Shown one piece after another: positions 1 to 9,810 of a stretch of DNA of 40,414 bases. Where the stretch lies: positions 1 to 40,414 of the forward strand of contig JACRIT010000005.1 in NCBI GenBank assembly GCA_016215655.1, in the 5' to 3' direction. Under the pieces are notes generated by a model. The model had not been told where the DNA came from, did no database searches, and saw only the letters and a program-made list of their open reading frames with translations. The first letter of the stretch is position 1; each line of letters begins with the position of its first letter. The stretch is from Acidimicrobiia bacterium (GTDB taxonomy: Bacteria > Actinomycetota > Acidimicrobiia > Spongiisociales > UBA11373). The translations under genes were made by a program, and so were the position numbers.

Positions 1-1
1 A

Positions 2-718
2 GGGTTTCTCGCCGTGGTCGGCAAGGGAATCGTGTTCGACTCCGGTGGGCTCTCGTTGAAGCCGGCCGACAGCATGGAGACGATGAAGACCGACATGTCG
101 GGCGCTGCCGCGGTGTTCGCCTCGATGCAGGCGATCGCGGCACTGCGACTTCCGGTGAGGGTTCTCGGCATCGCTCCACTCACGGAGAACATGCCCGGTG
201 GGTCGGCTCTGCGACCGGGAGATGTGCTCGAGATCCGCAATGGGAAGACCATCGAGGTGCTCAACACCGACGCAGAGGGAAGGTTGGTGCTGGCGGATGG
301 GCTTTCGCTCGCCGCGGAGCAACGGCCCGATCTCATCGTGGACATCGCCACGCTCACCGGGGCGATCTCGATCGCCCTGGGAGAGAAGATCGCCGGGTTG
401 TTCGGTACCGAGTCGGCGGTGAACCGGGTCGCCGAGGCTGCCGAAGCTGCCGGTGAGCGAGTGTGGCGAATGCCCCTTCCCGCGGACTATCGCAAGAACA
501 TCGACTCGGATGTCGCCGACATGAAGAACACAGGACCGCGCTATGGCGGAGCCATCAATGCGGCTCTGCTCCTCAAGGAGTTCGTGGGGGACATCCCGTG
601 GGCGCATCTCGACATCGCCGGCCCGGCGCGTGCCGCCGAGGCCGAGCACTACGTCCCCAAGGGCGGAACCGGTTTTGGGGTGCGCACGCTCGTCGAGCTG
701 GCCCGCCGCATGAGCTGA
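2..718 (+). CDS. pepA: Leucyl aminopeptidase (M17 family), 3' part
   Basis: C-terminal catalytic part of a cytosolic di-metal M17 aminopeptidase, which removes N-terminal residues from peptides during protein turnover. The reading frame is open from base 2, so the N-terminal domain lies outside the window. Visible motifs are VGKGIVFDSGGLSLKP and MKTDMSGAAAV with metal- and substrate-binding Lys and Asp residues, and NTDAEGRLVLADGL, the family signature with the metal-binding Asp and Glu and catalytic Arg. The remaining 238 residues match the usual catalytic core, and the TGA stop at 716-718 leaves a normal end. It converges on the flippase gene with only 2 bases between the stops. No terminator is visible in that gap. 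Confidence 0.95.
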   Translation, partial: GFLAVVGKGIVFDSGGLSLKPADSMETMKTDMSGAAAVFASMQAIAALRLPVRVLGIAPLTENMPGGSALRPGDVLEIRNGKTIEVLNTDAEGRLVLADGLSLAAEQRPDLIVDIATLTGAISIALGEKIAGLFGTESAVNRVAEAAEAAGERVWRMPLPADYRKNIDSDVADMKNTGPRYGGAINAALLLKEFVGDIPWAHLDIAGPARAAEAEHYVPKGGTGFGVRTLVELARRMS

Positions 719-720
719 GC

Positions 721-2013
721 TCAGGAACTCCGCCGGGCCGCGGCGCGGATCGCTGCCACGATGAGCATCAGGGCGATGCCCTCGCCCACGAAGAAGGCGA
801 GTCCGACGCGGTGTGACGCCGTGCCCGTGGTCGTGAGGATCGTCACTGCCGCCGCGCCGAGCCCGCCGAACCAGCAGAGAGCGAGCTTGGTGGTCGCCCG
901 AAGCGCCACGAGCATCTGTTGGACGAACAGCGCCGCCGTGGCGATGACCACGCCGCCGATGGCGAACGCGGCGAGCGCCGCCGACGGACGGAACTCCTCG
1001 CCCAGGAACAGCGCCACCACGCCGGGGCCGACGAAATGTCCGACGGCGAAACCGCCACCGGCGACGACGGCGGTTGCCACCCCGACCTGCAGCGCCCATC
1101 GTGCCAGTCGGTCGCGGTTGCCCGCTTCGACCTCCCTGGTGAAGGGGGGAAGCACCCGAGCGATGAGGTTGTAGGCCACCGTGAGCGGGGCACGGAACAG
1201 CAGGAAGGTCTCGAAGAAGACGCTCACTTCGGCTGGGCCTCCACCGAGCGCGGCGACCAGGAGCGGTCCTGCGGCCACGATCGTCTGCGAGGCGGCGTTG
1301 GCGGTCACGAAGGCAGCAAGGGCAGCCCCCGTACCGGTCGTGGCGGGAGCCGCCGACGGCGCGGCGTCTCCAGCACGAAACGGCCGCCATGCGTAGATGA
1401 TGAGAGCGCCCGGGATGAGCGACCAGGCCACGCCGACCACACCAAAGCCCGCAATGATCACCAGGACGGCGACACCCAGGCGGGCCACCGACTCCGCCAT
1501 GGTCGTCCACCCGTAATCGGCGAATCGGTGGCGTCCTGCCAATGACCCCCGGGCGAGGGCGAATCCGCCGTAGGAGACGATGAGGATCGGCACCACCACG
1601 AGGTAGATGGCCTCTCCCGCGAGGAGGCGGTTCAGCGTGACCGCGGCAAACCCGGTGACCAGGATCGTTGCCGTACCGATCACCGCTGTGAACAGCATCC
1701 GCGGTGGCGGCTCGGGATGTGTCGCCGACAGCCGGCGGATGGTGAGCTGCTCCATGGGCAGGAACACCGTGGTGAAGACGAGGAACTGCATCGTCCAGAG
1801 GACCGTGATCGGGGCAAACTCCTCGGGTCCGAGGGCACGCCCCGCCACGAGCTGGAATCCGTACGCGGCAGTCGCCGCGATGACGGTGCCAAACACCATC
1901 GTCGCCGTCCCCGGGGTGGCAAAGGGTTGCTTCAGGCGGCGGGCGTGGTTGGCTGCATTCATGACCGGGAGTCGGGTCAGGCTAGCGGTGGTCGCACGCG
2001 CCGCGGATCGCAT
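721..2013 (-). CDS. MOP/Wzx-like polysaccharide flippase membrane protein
   Basis: Polytopic membrane protein of about 430 residues with roughly 12 hydrophobic segments and few charged residues. The opening FGTVIAATAAYGFQLVAGRALGPEEFAP resembles the first two helices of oligosaccharide flippases of the MOP superfamily. The family moves lipid-linked sugars across the membrane, so a role in wall or exopolysaccharide export is inferred. Its start lies 18 bases after the stop of the SpoIID-domain gene, so the two probably form one transcript. An internal ATG at 1962 also gives a complete first helix, and the true start is uncertain between the two. No substrate can be named. Confidence 0.7.
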   Translation of the reverse strand: MRSAARATTASLTRLPVMNAANHARRLKQPFATPGTATMVFGTVIAATAAYGFQLVAGRALGPEEFAPITVLWTMQFLVFTTVFLPMEQLTIRRLSATHPEPPPRMLFTAVIGTATILVTGFAAVTLNRLLAGEAIYLVVVPILIVSYGGFALARGSLAGRHRFADYGWTTMAESVARLGVAVLVIIAGFGVVGVAWSLIPGALIIYAWRPFRAGDAAPSAAPATTGTGAALAAFVTANAASQTIVAAGPLLVAALGGGPAEVSVFFETFLLFRAPLTVAYNLIARVLPPFTREVEAGNRDRLARWALQVGVATAVVAGGGFAVGHFVGPGVVALFLGEEFRPSAALAAFAIGGVVIATAALFVQQMLVALRATTKLALCWFGGLGAAAVTILTTTGTASHRVGLAFFVGEGIALMLIVAAIRAAARRSS

Positions 2014-2031
2014 CCGTCGCGATGCGGCGGC

Positions 2032-4224
2032 CTAACGGCAGTCGACGATCGAGCCCAGTCCAAGGGCGGCGGCGAGGGCAGCACGGCTCTCCGTGCCCAC
2101 GATGCCGTCGGGGTGGAGCGAACTGGCCCGCTGGAATGCCGCCACGGCTCGGTCGGTCCTGCTGCCAAAGGCACCGTCGATCGGCCCGGGGTTGAAGCCG
2201 AGCAGGTTCAGGAGCTGCTGGAGCGCTCGCACCTGATCACCGGCGGTGCCCCGACGCAAGAGGCGGCCGTCGGACGCGAGGATCCGCCCGTTCTCGGCGG
2301 CAGAGCGCAGCACCATCAATTCACTGCGGGTGCGGCTGCCGACGACCCCGTCGGTGAAGAGCCCGCGGGCATCCTGGAAGGAGCGAACCGCAGCCGTGGT
2401 GAGCCGACCGAAGACTCCGTCGACCGGCCCGTCGTAGTGGCCGAGCGCCGAGAGCAGGGCCTGGAGCTGGCTCACCGCCGGCCCACTGGTACCGGCGCGG
2501 AGGCTGCGGCCGGCACCGATGAGCGCATCGATGGGGAGGGAGATCAACGGGCACGCCGCACCGGCAACGGGGACCGTGGTCGTCGTGACGGGCGGGACCG
2601 TTGTCGTCGTGGTGTCGGCCACGGGGACGGTGGTGGTGGTCGTCGGGACGATGGTGGTGGTCGTGGTGGGCGCGGGAGCGATGGTGGTGGTCGTCGCCTC
2701 CGCCACGGTGGTCGTGGTGATCTCAGGGGCAAGCGTGGTCGTGGTCGCTTCTGCCGCCGTGGTCGTGGTCGTCTCCGCCACAGTCGTGGTGGTTGTGGGC
2801 GCGGGGGTTGTCGTGGTCGTGGTCGTTTCCGTCACCGTGGTCGTGGTCGTTTCCGTCACCGTGGTCGTGGTCGTGGTCGTGGACGACGTCGAGACAGCAC
2901 CGCTCGAGCAGCCAGTGACCCCATTGATGGCGTACACCTGTTGCGAGCGCAGCCCGAGGGTGCCGCGCAGTTCGCGCGTGTGGAAGGTTCGAGGCCCCCC
3001 GGATCCGGTGAACGTGATCTCGAGGGCGGCGCCGGATGCCGAGCATCGGGTGATCGTGGCTCCCGTCACCGACGCCATGCCGGGGAGGGCGGCGGTGAGT
3101 TGCGATGCCGTGAACGTGCGCGTCCAGCGGAAGTTGCCGTTGCGTACTGCAGCGAGGCCGGACCAGTGGTCGTCGACCGCCTTGGTGTAGGGCAGCGTCG
3201 CCGTGAAGGAGTCCTCCGAGTTCTCGGTCCAGCCGAAGGTGCTCGAGGAGTAGAAGGTGTCGATGGGGACCTGGACGCCGTTGCGGGTCGCCCCCGGGTG
3301 GAACATCACCTGGCCCGCGGTGGAACGAACCGCATCGATCCAGTGCTGCGTGCCGTGGCCCCAGCCGACGTAGTTCTGATCCACCGGCGTGTCATACAGC
3401 TGGCACCAGCACCATGGCCGCGACTCGGGTGTGCCTCGCGTGAGCAGCCGGGCGTAGGCGTAGGAGCGTGCGGCCACCGCCTGGGCCTCGAGCGCCGCCT
3501 GTCCGCCGGAGTCGCCCCAGAAGTACGGCATCTCGGAGATGCCGAGGATGTAGTCCTCCATGGCGATCTCGATCGAGCCGGCGATCGTGGCCGTGTTGTT
3601 GTCCGGTCGGAGGTGGAGGGTGCCGCGGGCATAGGTGCAGGGTTGCTGCTGGGAGCCGGAGGCGAGGTTCCAGTTCATCTGCGAGCAACCGGCAATGACG
3701 AAGGCGGTCGTGGGGCTCCCGCTCCATCCGTCCCATTGGGCGTCGATCGCGCACGGACCGGAGAACGACCCTGCCGGGGCGGTGACGGTGCACGTGTCGC
3801 CCGAACGCGAGATGGTGACGGTCTCTCCGGCGACCACGGCCACGGTCCCGGCGGCAGAGGTGAATACGACGGGCACGGTGGGAGCACTGCCCGTGGCGCG
3901 CACGGTGAGCGACACGGAGGGCCGTTCGACCTGAAGGTTCACCCAGAGCGGGCGGGCGGCGAGCGCGGCGTCGACGGGACCGGGTGAGGCGCCGGTGAAG
4001 TAGTGGCTGAGGATGTCGGTCCACGAGAATCCCTCGAGCGCCATGCCGTATGCCCCGAACTGGCTCATGCCGACGGAGTGGCCGTAGCCGCCGCCGGCGA
4101 AGGTGAACGTGCCCTCGGCGGCGTTGGCGGTGTACATCGGCGCGAGCCCGCCGGCGAGCACCACGCCGGCGACGAACGCTCCGAATCTCGGCCACCATGA
4201 CCGCTGAGAGTGTCCCTGTCCCAT
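2032..4224 (-). CDS. Secreted SpoIID/LytB-domain protein with two peptidoglycan-binding domains
   Basis: Exported cell-wall protein of 730 residues. A signal peptide (about 1-36, Arg-rich start then a hydrophobic stretch ending TANA-A) precedes a SpoIID-like region around 40-440. Near residue 230 this holds ISEMPYFWGDSGGQAALEAQ followed by AVAARSYAYA, matching the SpoIID/LytB signature whose Glu is catalytic in the lytic transglycosylase SpoIID. A Thr-rich linker (about 443-557) joins it to two peptidoglycan_binding_1 domains (about 573-640 and 657-720), each with the GPVDGVFG or GPIDGAFG turn. A wall-remodelling enzyme anchored to peptidoglycan is the likely role. In these lineages SpoIID domains occur without sporulation. 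A small hairpin (CTCCG, CAT, CGGAG, 4228-4240) sits next to the start codon. Confidence 0.88.
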   Translation of the reverse strand: MGQGHSQRSWWPRFGAFVAGVVLAGGLAPMYTANAAEGTFTFAGGGYGHSVGMSQFGAYGMALEGFSWTDILSHYFTGASPGPVDAALAARPLWVNLQVERPSVSLTVRATGSAPTVPVVFTSAAGTVAVVAGETVTISRSGDTCTVTAPAGSFSGPCAIDAQWDGWSGSPTTAFVIAGCSQMNWNLASGSQQQPCTYARGTLHLRPDNNTATIAGSIEIAMEDYILGISEMPYFWGDSGGQAALEAQAVAARSYAYARLLTRGTPESRPWCWCQLYDTPVDQNYVGWGHGTQHWIDAVRSTAGQVMFHPGATRNGVQVPIDTFYSSSTFGWTENSEDSFTATLPYTKAVDDHWSGLAAVRNGNFRWTRTFTASQLTAALPGMASVTGATITRCSASGAALEITFTGSGGPRTFHTRELRGTLGLRSQQVYAINGVTGCSSGAVSTSSTTTTTTTVTETTTTTVTETTTTTTTPAPTTTTTVAETTTTTAAEATTTTLAPEITTTTVAEATTTTIAPAPTTTTTIVPTTTTTVPVADTTTTTVPPVTTTTVPVAGAACPLISLPIDALIGAGRSLRAGTSGPAVSQLQALLSALGHYDGPVDGVFGRLTTAAVRSFQDARGLFTDGVVGSRTRSELMVLRSAAENGRILASDGRLLRRGTAGDQVRALQQLLNLLGFNPGPIDGAFGSRTDRAVAAFQRASSLHPDGIVGTESRAALAAALGLGSIVDCR
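2560..2890 (-). repeat. Thr-rich low-complexity coding repeat
   Basis: Within the SpoIID-domain gene about 110 codons are dominated by runs of four to eight Thr codons, broken by short VTE, VAE, AEA or PAP words. Thr is encoded almost only by ACC and ACG in alternation, so the DNA is internally repetitive, including two direct 24-bp copies near 2810-2860. The segment encodes a flexible linker, probably spanning the wall and possibly O-glycosylated. Length variation by slippage is plausible, and assembly collapse or expansion here cannot be excluded. Confidence 0.85.
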
Positions 4225-4272
4225 ACTCTCCGCATCGGAGCAGAGAGTGGCAAGGTTGACTACTTTCTGCGG

Positions 4273-5022
4273 TCAGACCAGTTCGCTGACTAGTCCCTCG
4301 AGCGCTGGGGTGGCCTCCCCATCGAGTACCAGGTCGGCGAGGTCGTCGAGGTCGGTCGGGCCCCGGTTGACGATGAGGAACGGCATCCCGCGCTCGGATA
4401 CCCGCAGCGGGACCGATGCCGCCGGAAACACCCCGAGGGTGGTACCCACCGCGAGCACGGCGTCGGCGTCATCGGCCATCTCGAGGGCTCGCGTCAGGGC
4501 CTGATCCGGGAGTCGCTCACCGAACATGACCACATCGGTCTTGAGGATGCCGCCGCATCGCATGCAGGCCGGATCGGTGTCGCCCCGTGCCACTCGATCG
4601 GTGACGTCGCGGGTGGGCTGTGAGGCGTGGCACCGGACGCACGACGTCGTGGCGGCCGATCCGTGCAATTCGACGACGGCCTCGTGGGGGAGTCCGGCCG
4701 CGGCGTGGAGGCCGTCGATGTTCTGGGTGACGCACCCGATCATCACCCCCGCCTCCCACAGACGGACGACGGCGCGATGGGCGGCATTCGGTCGGGCGTC
4801 GAGGAACCCGGTGGTGGCGCGGTTCGCCCAGGAGCGTCGCCGTACCTGCGGGTCGCCGAGGTAGCGCTCGATCGTGAAGTCATCGGGATCGAGCTTCGTC
4901 CACAACCCATGTGACCCGCGGAAATCGGGGATCCCGGAGTCTGTGGAGATGCCCGCTCCGGTGAACACCAAGATGCGCGTTCGCCCGCGCAGCAACGCCA
5001 CGACGTCGGCGATCTCCGTCAT
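4273..5022 (-). CDS. cobB: NAD-dependent protein deacylase (sirtuin, CobB-like)
   Basis: Sir2-family enzyme of 249 residues that removes acyl groups from lysines using NAD+, giving nicotinamide and O-acyl-ADP-ribose. Motifs in order: FTGAGISTDSGIPDFRG (NAD binding, about 20-36), TQNIDGLH (about 100), ELHGSA with the catalytic His (about 120), two zinc Cys pairs (CVRC and CMRC), VVMFGE, and GTTLGVFPA near the C terminus. All catalytic and zinc residues are present. In bacteria CobB enzymes control acyl-CoA synthetases and central metabolism. The acyl-CoA carboxylase and mutase genes a few kb away make that a natural target, but this link is inference. The start lies 27 bases after the stop of the small unknown gene upstream. 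Confidence 0.93.
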   Translation of the reverse strand: MTEIADVVALLRGRTRILVFTGAGISTDSGIPDFRGSHGLWTKLDPDDFTIERYLGDPQVRRRSWANRATTGFLDARPNAAHRAVVRLWEAGVMIGCVTQNIDGLHAAAGLPHEAVVELHGSAATTSCVRCHASQPTRDVTDRVARGDTDPACMRCGGILKTDVVMFGERLPDQALTRALEMADDADAVLAVGTTLGVFPAASVPLRVSERGMPFLIVNRGPTDLDDLADLVLDGEATPALEGLVSELV

Positions 5023-5049
5023 GGCCCCGATGGTACGAGGCCGTCCCGC

Positions 5050-5478
5050 TCAGCCGGCAAGCAGGGTGCGGTACTCGGTCCGCAGGGCCGGCCGGAGCCG
5101 GGCGATGTGGCTCTCGTCGAGGTGGGGGATGAGCGCCGGGACGAGCACGAGACCCGGGGCGAGGAGGATCAGGCCCTCGGCGGCGAGGACGGCGAGATGG
5201 AGCGGCTCGCGGATCCGTTTCCCCTTGCCCGCCGCGGCGACGAGTCGCAGCAGGTCCGCCACCGCCCCGGGACCGATGAGCGCCGTCCAGTAGCGGCGCA
5301 CCGCGGCGTCGGTGGGGTGATGGCCGGCGGCCGGACCGGGGCGGGTGGTCACCTCGACCCAGGGCCGGGGTACGACGGTGGGACGGTAGGCCGCCACGGT
5401 GCCCGGGGCTGGCGCGGCATCCATCTTGATGGGAGGACGGGCATCTCGACGGAGTCTCCCGGGCACCGTAGCGGTCAT
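5050..5478 (-). CDS. Conserved-looking hypothetical protein
   Basis: A 142-residue protein I do not recognise. The first 55 residues are Pro/Ala/Arg-rich and probably disordered. The rest is helical, with a hydrophobic stretch (LAVLAAEGLILLAPGLVLVPALI) that is too interrupted by small residues to call a membrane span with confidence. The C-terminal half ends in a charged amphipathic segment. It is read in the same direction as the sirtuin gene, 27 bases upstream of it, so they are probably co-transcribed from the AT-rich promoter just upstream. ATG at 5478 is used because no earlier in-frame start follows that promoter. Function unknown. Confidence 0.6.
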   Translation of the reverse strand: MTATVPGRLRRDARPPIKMDAAPAPGTVAAYRPTVVPRPWVEVTTRPGPAAGHHPTDAAVRRYWTALIGPGAVADLLRLVAAAGKGKRIREPLHLAVLAAEGLILLAPGLVLVPALIPHLDESHIARLRPALRTEYRTLLAG

Positions 5479-5483
5479 GGCCC

Positions 5484-5529
5484 ATGAAATAACATATGAA
5501 GCGAGATAGCATCAAGTAGATACAGTCAA
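5484..5529 (-). promoter_or_regulatory. AT-rich promoter for the hypothetical/sirtuin pair
   Basis: An AT-rich island of about 60 bases stands out from the GC-rich surroundings. On the minus strand it holds TTGACT (complement of 5524-5529) and, 15 bases further, an extended -10-like TGC-TATCTC (TATCTC is the complement of 5503-5508). A second TATG/TTATTT-rich patch lies nearer the ATG. The placement suits the minus-strand gene starting at 5478. The 15-base spacer is short, so the exact hexamers are uncertain. Confidence 0.4.
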
Positions 5530-5561
5530 GACGCGAAAAAGAACTCTCGGCCGCGACCATT

Positions 5562-5607
5562 CCGTAGGGCGTAGGGCGAGTGCCTGGTGACCAGTGCCGT
5601 CCTACGG
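5562..5607. repeat. 7-bp-period array with hairpin at the 3' end of the PBP gene
   Basis: Two CGTAGGG units (5563-5576) are followed in the same 7-base phase by CGAGTGC, CTGGTGA, CCAGTGC and CGTCCTA, ending on the PBP stop codon. CCGTAGG (5562-5568) pairs perfectly with CCTACGG (5601-5607), and CTGGT/ACCAG forms a nested stem. It shares the 12-mer GAGTGCCTGGTG with the array at 18725-18776. Probable transcript 3'-end element of the PBP gene, by inference. Confidence 0.65.
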
Positions 5608-8052
5608 CGAGTACCGCCACACCGTGACCACGACTTGCGTGTTCTCGTCGATCACCGATCCCGGTCCCGGGACCATCGCCTGGACGAGACCGTCGTCGCT
5701 GGCGACGCTCGTGGAGACCTCGTCGAACACCCAGGTGAAGGCGACCCGGGATCCGTCACGCAGCTGCGTCAGCTGCTGATGGGCCTGCGCCTGGGAGAGG
5801 CCGAGGAGATTCGGGAGGACCACCGTCGGGGAGAGGCCATTGGAGACCTCGAGCTCGACCTCGGTGCCCTGGCGAACCCGTTCCCTCGGTCCGGGGTCGC
5901 TGGCGACCACGGTGCCTTCGGGCTCGTCGGAGTTGACCAGCTTGATGCCGGCGTCGAGGCCGACCTTGAGCAGGTCTTCGACGGCGTCGTCGAAATCGAG
6001 GCCGATGACATCGGGCATCTCGACCCGGGGGGTGGCGTAGTAGGTCTCGAATCCGGAGGGGTTCGCCGGGAAGTCCTCCACCGGCATGTCGGCCACGACG
6101 ATCTCCATGAACTCCTTCCAGATCGGCGCCGGAATGCTGCCCCCGGTCATGCGGGCGACGAACTCGCCCTTGATCGTGAGGTTGCGCATCTCGACCTGGG
6201 CATCGGGGTATCCCACCCACACCGCCGTCGTCACCTGCGGGATGCCGCCGACGTACCACGCATCGCGGTAGGCCTCGTGGGTGCCCGTCTTCCCGAACTG
6301 GGGGCGCCCGATGTAGGCGCGACCACCGGTCCCGATGGAGATCACCTTCTCCATGGTGCGCAGGGTTGCCGCGCTCAGCGCCGGCTCGAGCACCTGGGTG
6401 GATTCCACCTGGTGCTGGTAGACGATGTTGCCCTCGCTGTCCTCGATGCGCTCGATGAGGTAGTTCTCGGTACGGAGTCCGTAGTTGGCGATCGTGGAAT
6501 ACGCCGATGCCATCTCCAGCGGGCTCACCGCCTGCGCCCCGAGCACGATCGCAGGGACCGCTCCCAGCGGTGATTTGATCCCCATGCGGTGGGCGACATC
6601 GACGATGTTCTCCGGCCCGACGGCGATCGAGACCTGGCAGAACACGGTGTTCGTCGATAGGTACAGCGCTTCCTCGAGGGAGCGGATCCCGGGCGCGTTG
6701 GTCCCCGCGTTGTGGCACTCCCACGGTTCGAGCCCGCCGAAGTCGAGGATCTGCGGGGTCGAGTAGTCCCAAAACGAGTTGAGCGGGATCCCCTGTTCGA
6801 GGGCGGCGACGAGTCCGAACGGCTTGAACGCCGAGCCCGGGTTGCGGCGACCCTTGGTGGCGAGGTCGTACTGGCGTTGTCCGGCCTCGATGTCGGTGCC
6901 GAAGTCGAGACCCGATGCCATCACCAGGGTCGCCCCGGTGCGGTTGTCCACCATGGCGATGGCACCGGTGGGAAGGCCCGTACCCGGAGGAAACCACTCC
7001 TGGAGGATCCGGCGGGCCTCCTCCTGGAGGGCGAAGTCGACGGTGGTGTACACCTTCAGACCGCCACCGCCGGCGCACTCGGAGTCGTCGGCAGGGCACC
7101 CGAAGAGCGCCCGTTTGCGCTGCAGGTATGTGGCGCCAAGGCCGAAGCGGGCATCATTGAGGATGGTGTCGCGTGCGGCGATGAGCACCTGTGGGGCGAG
7201 ATCGATGAACTCCTCATGGACGACGGTGGCGATGGGCCCGGCCTTGGCGGCTAGGCCCTCGGCAGCGGTGATGTAGCCCTCCTGGACCATGTTGTCGATG
7301 ACCGCATCGCGAGCGCGGCGGGGGATCTCACTGTCGTTGCGCAGGTCGTAGAGCGAGGGATTGCGAATCGGCACCGGGAGTGCCGCCGCCTCGGCGATGG
7401 TGAGCTCGTCGAGGTTCTTGCCGAAGTACTCCTGGGCGGCTGCGGTGATCCCGTAGGCGTTGGAGCCGAAGTAGACGGAGTTCAGGTAGTACTCGAGGAT
7501 CTGCTCCTTGGTGAAGCGCCGCTCGAGCTCGATGGCGATGGTCGCCTCGGCGACCTTGCGCCGGAGGGTCGACTCGCTGCCCACGAAGTTCTGCTTCACC
7601 ACCTGCTGCGTGATCGTCGATCCGCCCTGCTTGGGGCCGCCGCTCAGGTCTTCGATGAGGGCCCGAGCCACCGCCTGGTAATCGACGCCACTGTGCTCCA
7701 TGAAGTCCTCGTCCTCGGCGGACAGGACGGCGCCGATGACCAGGTTGGGGATCTCGTCGAATGGTGTGGGCTGGCTGTTGCGCTCGGTGAGCTGGCCGAG
7801 CAGGACGCCGTCCGCGGTGAACACCGACGAAAGGCGTGACAGATTGGGCAGGTCGAGGGTCATCGATTCGACGTCGGGAATCCACGCCTCGCGCAGGTCC
7901 TGGAGGGTGCCGTGGGCGCTGTTGGCTCCGAGGAAGACGAACAGTCCGAACCACGACGAGGCGATGACGACGATGGCGGCGAGAATCGCCGCCGCGGTGA
8001 AGCGTCGTCCTTCCTGCTCGACCTGTTGCGCCTCGTGGATGGAGATGTCCAT
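5602..8052 (-). CDS. Class A penicillin-binding protein with two PASTA domains
   Basis: Bifunctional peptidoglycan synthase of 816 residues, anchored by one membrane span (about 18-43) with the rest outside the cell. The glycosyltransferase 51 domain shows [14 protein letters not shown] with the catalytic Glu near residue 111, and GGSTITQQ. The transpeptidase domain has the active-site Ser in SAFK (about 407), the second motif STN (about 465) and KTGT (about 587). Two PASTA domains follow (about 675-738 and 739-805), which in this family bind peptidoglycan or lipid II. The first-choice start MDISIHE puts a short charged tail before the span. It is divergent from the methylmalonyl-CoA mutase gene across a 77-bp gap, in which no strong promoter was recognised. 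Confidence 0.95.
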   Translation of the reverse strand: MDISIHEAQQVEQEGRRFTAAAILAAIVVIASSWFGLFVFLGANSAHGTLQDLREAWIPDVESMTLDLPNLSRLSSVFTADGVLLGQLTERNSQPTPFDEIPNLVIGAVLSAEDEDFMEHSGVDYQAVARALIEDLSGGPKQGGSTITQQVVKQNFVGSESTLRRKVAEATIAIELERRFTKEQILEYYLNSVYFGSNAYGITAAAQEYFGKNLDELTIAEAAALPVPIRNPSLYDLRNDSEIPRRARDAVIDNMVQEGYITAAEGLAAKAGPIATVVHEEFIDLAPQVLIAARDTILNDARFGLGATYLQRKRALFGCPADDSECAGGGGLKVYTTVDFALQEEARRILQEWFPPGTGLPTGAIAMVDNRTGATLVMASGLDFGTDIEAGQRQYDLATKGRRNPGSAFKPFGLVAALEQGIPLNSFWDYSTPQILDFGGLEPWECHNAGTNAPGIRSLEEALYLSTNTVFCQVSIAVGPENIVDVAHRMGIKSPLGAVPAIVLGAQAVSPLEMASAYSTIANYGLRTENYLIERIEDSEGNIVYQHQVESTQVLEPALSAATLRTMEKVISIGTGGRAYIGRPQFGKTGTHEAYRDAWYVGGIPQVTTAVWVGYPDAQVEMRNLTIKGEFVARMTGGSIPAPIWKEFMEIVVADMPVEDFPANPSGFETYYATPRVEMPDVIGLDFDDAVEDLLKVGLDAGIKLVNSDEPEGTVVASDPGPRERVRQGTEVELEVSNGLSPTVVLPNLLGLSQAQAHQQLTQLRDGSRVAFTWVFDEVSTSVASDDGLVQAMVPGPGSVIDENTQVVVTVWRYSP

Positions 8053-8129
8053 TCCGCGTCCTAGGAGACGTCGAAGGGATCGGCCGGGTTCCCCCGGGTA
8101 GCATCCGCCCGACCACGCCGAGTGTACCG

Positions 8130-9716
8130 ATGAGCCCCGACAACACCCGCCGCACCACGAGCGGCATCGATATCGACGCGGTCTATGGGGCCGCCGCTCT
8201 CACCGGCTGGGATCCCGAGGTCGCGCTCGGCGAACCGGGTCGGTACCCCTTCACCCGAGGGCCGCATCCGACGATGTATCGCGGGCGGCTGTGGACGATG
8301 CGTCAATACGCAGGGTTCGGCACGGCTGCAGCGACCAATGAGCGGTTTCGCCAGCTCCTCGCCGCCGGCCAGACCGGCCTGTCGGTGGCGTTCGATCTCC
8401 CCACGCAGATGGGCCTCGATTCCGATGCGGTCCTGGCCCGGGGCGAGGTGGGCAAGGTGGGAGTGGCGATCGACTCGCTCGGCGACATGCGGACCCTGCT
8501 CGACGGCCTGCCACTGGCTTCGGTATCGACCTCGATGACGATCAACGCCACCGCGGCGATCCTCCTCCTGCTCTACGAGATCGTCGCCGAGGAGGCGGGA
8601 ATCCAGCCCGAGGCGATTCGCGGGACGGTGCAGAACGACATCCTCAAGGAGTATGCGGCACGCGGCACGTATATCTATCCCCCTCGGCCGTCGATGCGCC
8701 TGGTCACCGATCTGTTCGCCTACTGCGGCGAGCGCCTCCCGGCATGGAACACGATCTCGGTCAGCGGGTATCACGTGCGGGAAGCGGGTTCGAGTGCCGC
8801 CGAGGAAGTGGCGATCACACTGAGCAACGGCCTCGCCTACGTGGGCGCTGCGGTCGCCGCGGGGCTGGACATCGATGGGTTCGCGCCGCGGATCTCGTTC
8901 TTCTGGAACGGCCACAGCAACTTCTTCGAAGAGATCGCCAAGTACCGCGCCGCACGACGCATCTGGGCCACCGAGATGCGCCACCGCCTGGGGGCGAAGA
9001 ACCCCGAGTCGTGGAAGATGCGGTTTCACACCCAGACCGCGGGAAGCACCCTCACCGCGCAGCAGCCCGAGAACAACATCGTGCGCACCGCACTGCAGGC
9101 GCTCGCCGCGGTGCTGGGCGGCACCCAATCGCTGCACACGAACGCCTACGACGAGGCGCTCGGACTCCCCACCGAGCGCTCGGCGATGATCGCGCTGCGC
9201 ACGCAGCAGATCATCGGCTACGAGTCCGGGGTCGCCGACACCGTCGATCCCCTGGCAGGTGCCTACTTCGTGGAGACCCTGACCGACCGGCTCGAGGCGG
9301 CCATCCGCAGCGTGATGGGCCAGATCGAGTCGGCCGGGGGAGCGGTCGCTGCGGTCGAGGCCGGAGTGGTGCAGGCGATCATCGAGGAGTCGGCGTATCG
9401 CCAGGCTCGCCAGGTGGAATCCGGAGACGCCATCGTCGTCGGGGTCAACCGGTTCTCCGAGACGGCGGGCGATGTCGTGCCCGGTCTCGTCGTCGATCCG
9501 GATGTCGAGCGCGATCAGGTGGCGAGGCTGGCGGCATGGAGAGCGCGACGCGACGCCACCGCGGTGGCCACGCGACTCGCATCGGTACGCAGCACTGCCG
9601 GCGGCGACGACAATCTGCTCCCCCCGATGAAGCAGGCGCTCCTGGTGGGAGCCACCGTCGGCGAGGTGTCGGCAGCGCTCGCCGACGTCTTCGGGCGATA
9701 TCGTCCCGGGACATGA
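8130..9716 (+). CDS. mcmA: Methylmalonyl-CoA mutase, large catalytic subunit without B12 domain
   Basis: TIM-barrel subunit (528 residues) of the adenosylcobalamin-dependent mutase interconverting methylmalonyl-CoA and succinyl-CoA. Family motifs include [64 protein letters not shown] and TQSLHTN. Tyr50 (TMY) and Arg190 (PSMR) align with the two residues that set specificity for methylmalonyl-CoA. Isobutyryl-CoA mutases carry Phe and Gln there, so methylmalonyl-CoA is the better call. The protein ends after the barrel, so the cobalamin-binding domain must be a separate small subunit, not present in this window. Together with the carboxylase genes nearby it completes propionyl-CoA to succinyl-CoA conversion. 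Confidence 0.92.
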   Translation: MSPDNTRRTTSGIDIDAVYGAAALTGWDPEVALGEPGRYPFTRGPHPTMYRGRLWTMRQYAGFGTAAATNERFRQLLAAGQTGLSVAFDLPTQMGLDSDAVLARGEVGKVGVAIDSLGDMRTLLDGLPLASVSTSMTINATAAILLLLYEIVAEEAGIQPEAIRGTVQNDILKEYAARGTYIYPPRPSMRLVTDLFAYCGERLPAWNTISVSGYHVREAGSSAAEEVAITLSNGLAYVGAAVAAGLDIDGFAPRISFFWNGHSNFFEEIAKYRAARRIWATEMRHRLGAKNPESWKMRFHTQTAGSTLTAQQPENNIVRTALQALAAVLGGTQSLHTNAYDEALGLPTERSAMIALRTQQIIGYESGVADTVDPLAGAYFVETLTDRLEAAIRSVMGQIESAGGAVAAVEAGVVQAIIEESAYRQARQVESGDAIVVGVNRFSETAGDVVPGLVVDPDVERDQVARLAAWRARRDATAVATRLASVRSTAGGDDNLLPPMKQALLVGATVGEVSAALADVFGRYRPGT

Positions 9717-9803
9717 AGTCCTCAGTCTTCAGTCCTCGGTCTTCAGCCCGACTTGCTGACTGGTGCACGGACGATGATGACTGATGACTGAAGACTGAAG
9801 ACT
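9717..9803. repeat. Mirrored 7-bp-period arrays (AGTCNTC) after the mutase gene
   Basis: Directly after the mutase stop come four heptads of the form (A/G)GTC(C/T)TC (9717-9744). After a 31-base spacer come four heptads in the opposite orientation, two GATGACT then two GAAGACT (9776-9803). The two arms can pair over about 28 bp with few mismatches. The AGTCATC word recurs in the array after the isomerase gene (32344-32350). The element fills almost the whole gap before the EamA gene. Probable 3'-end hairpin of the mutase transcript, inferred from position and symmetry. Confidence 0.75.
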
Positions 9804-9810
9804 CTCGCCC

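Noticed and set aside
1717-3987. Very long open frame (756 codons) antisense to the SpoIID-domain gene
   Set aside because: Low-complexity Gly/Arg-rich translation created by GC-rich codon bias and the Thr repeats on the other strand; no recognisable domain.
8130-9716. Isobutyryl- or ethylmalonyl-CoA mutase instead of methylmalonyl-CoA mutase
   Set aside because: Tyr50 and Arg190 match the methylmalonyl-specific residues, and propionyl-CoA carboxylase genes are adjacent.
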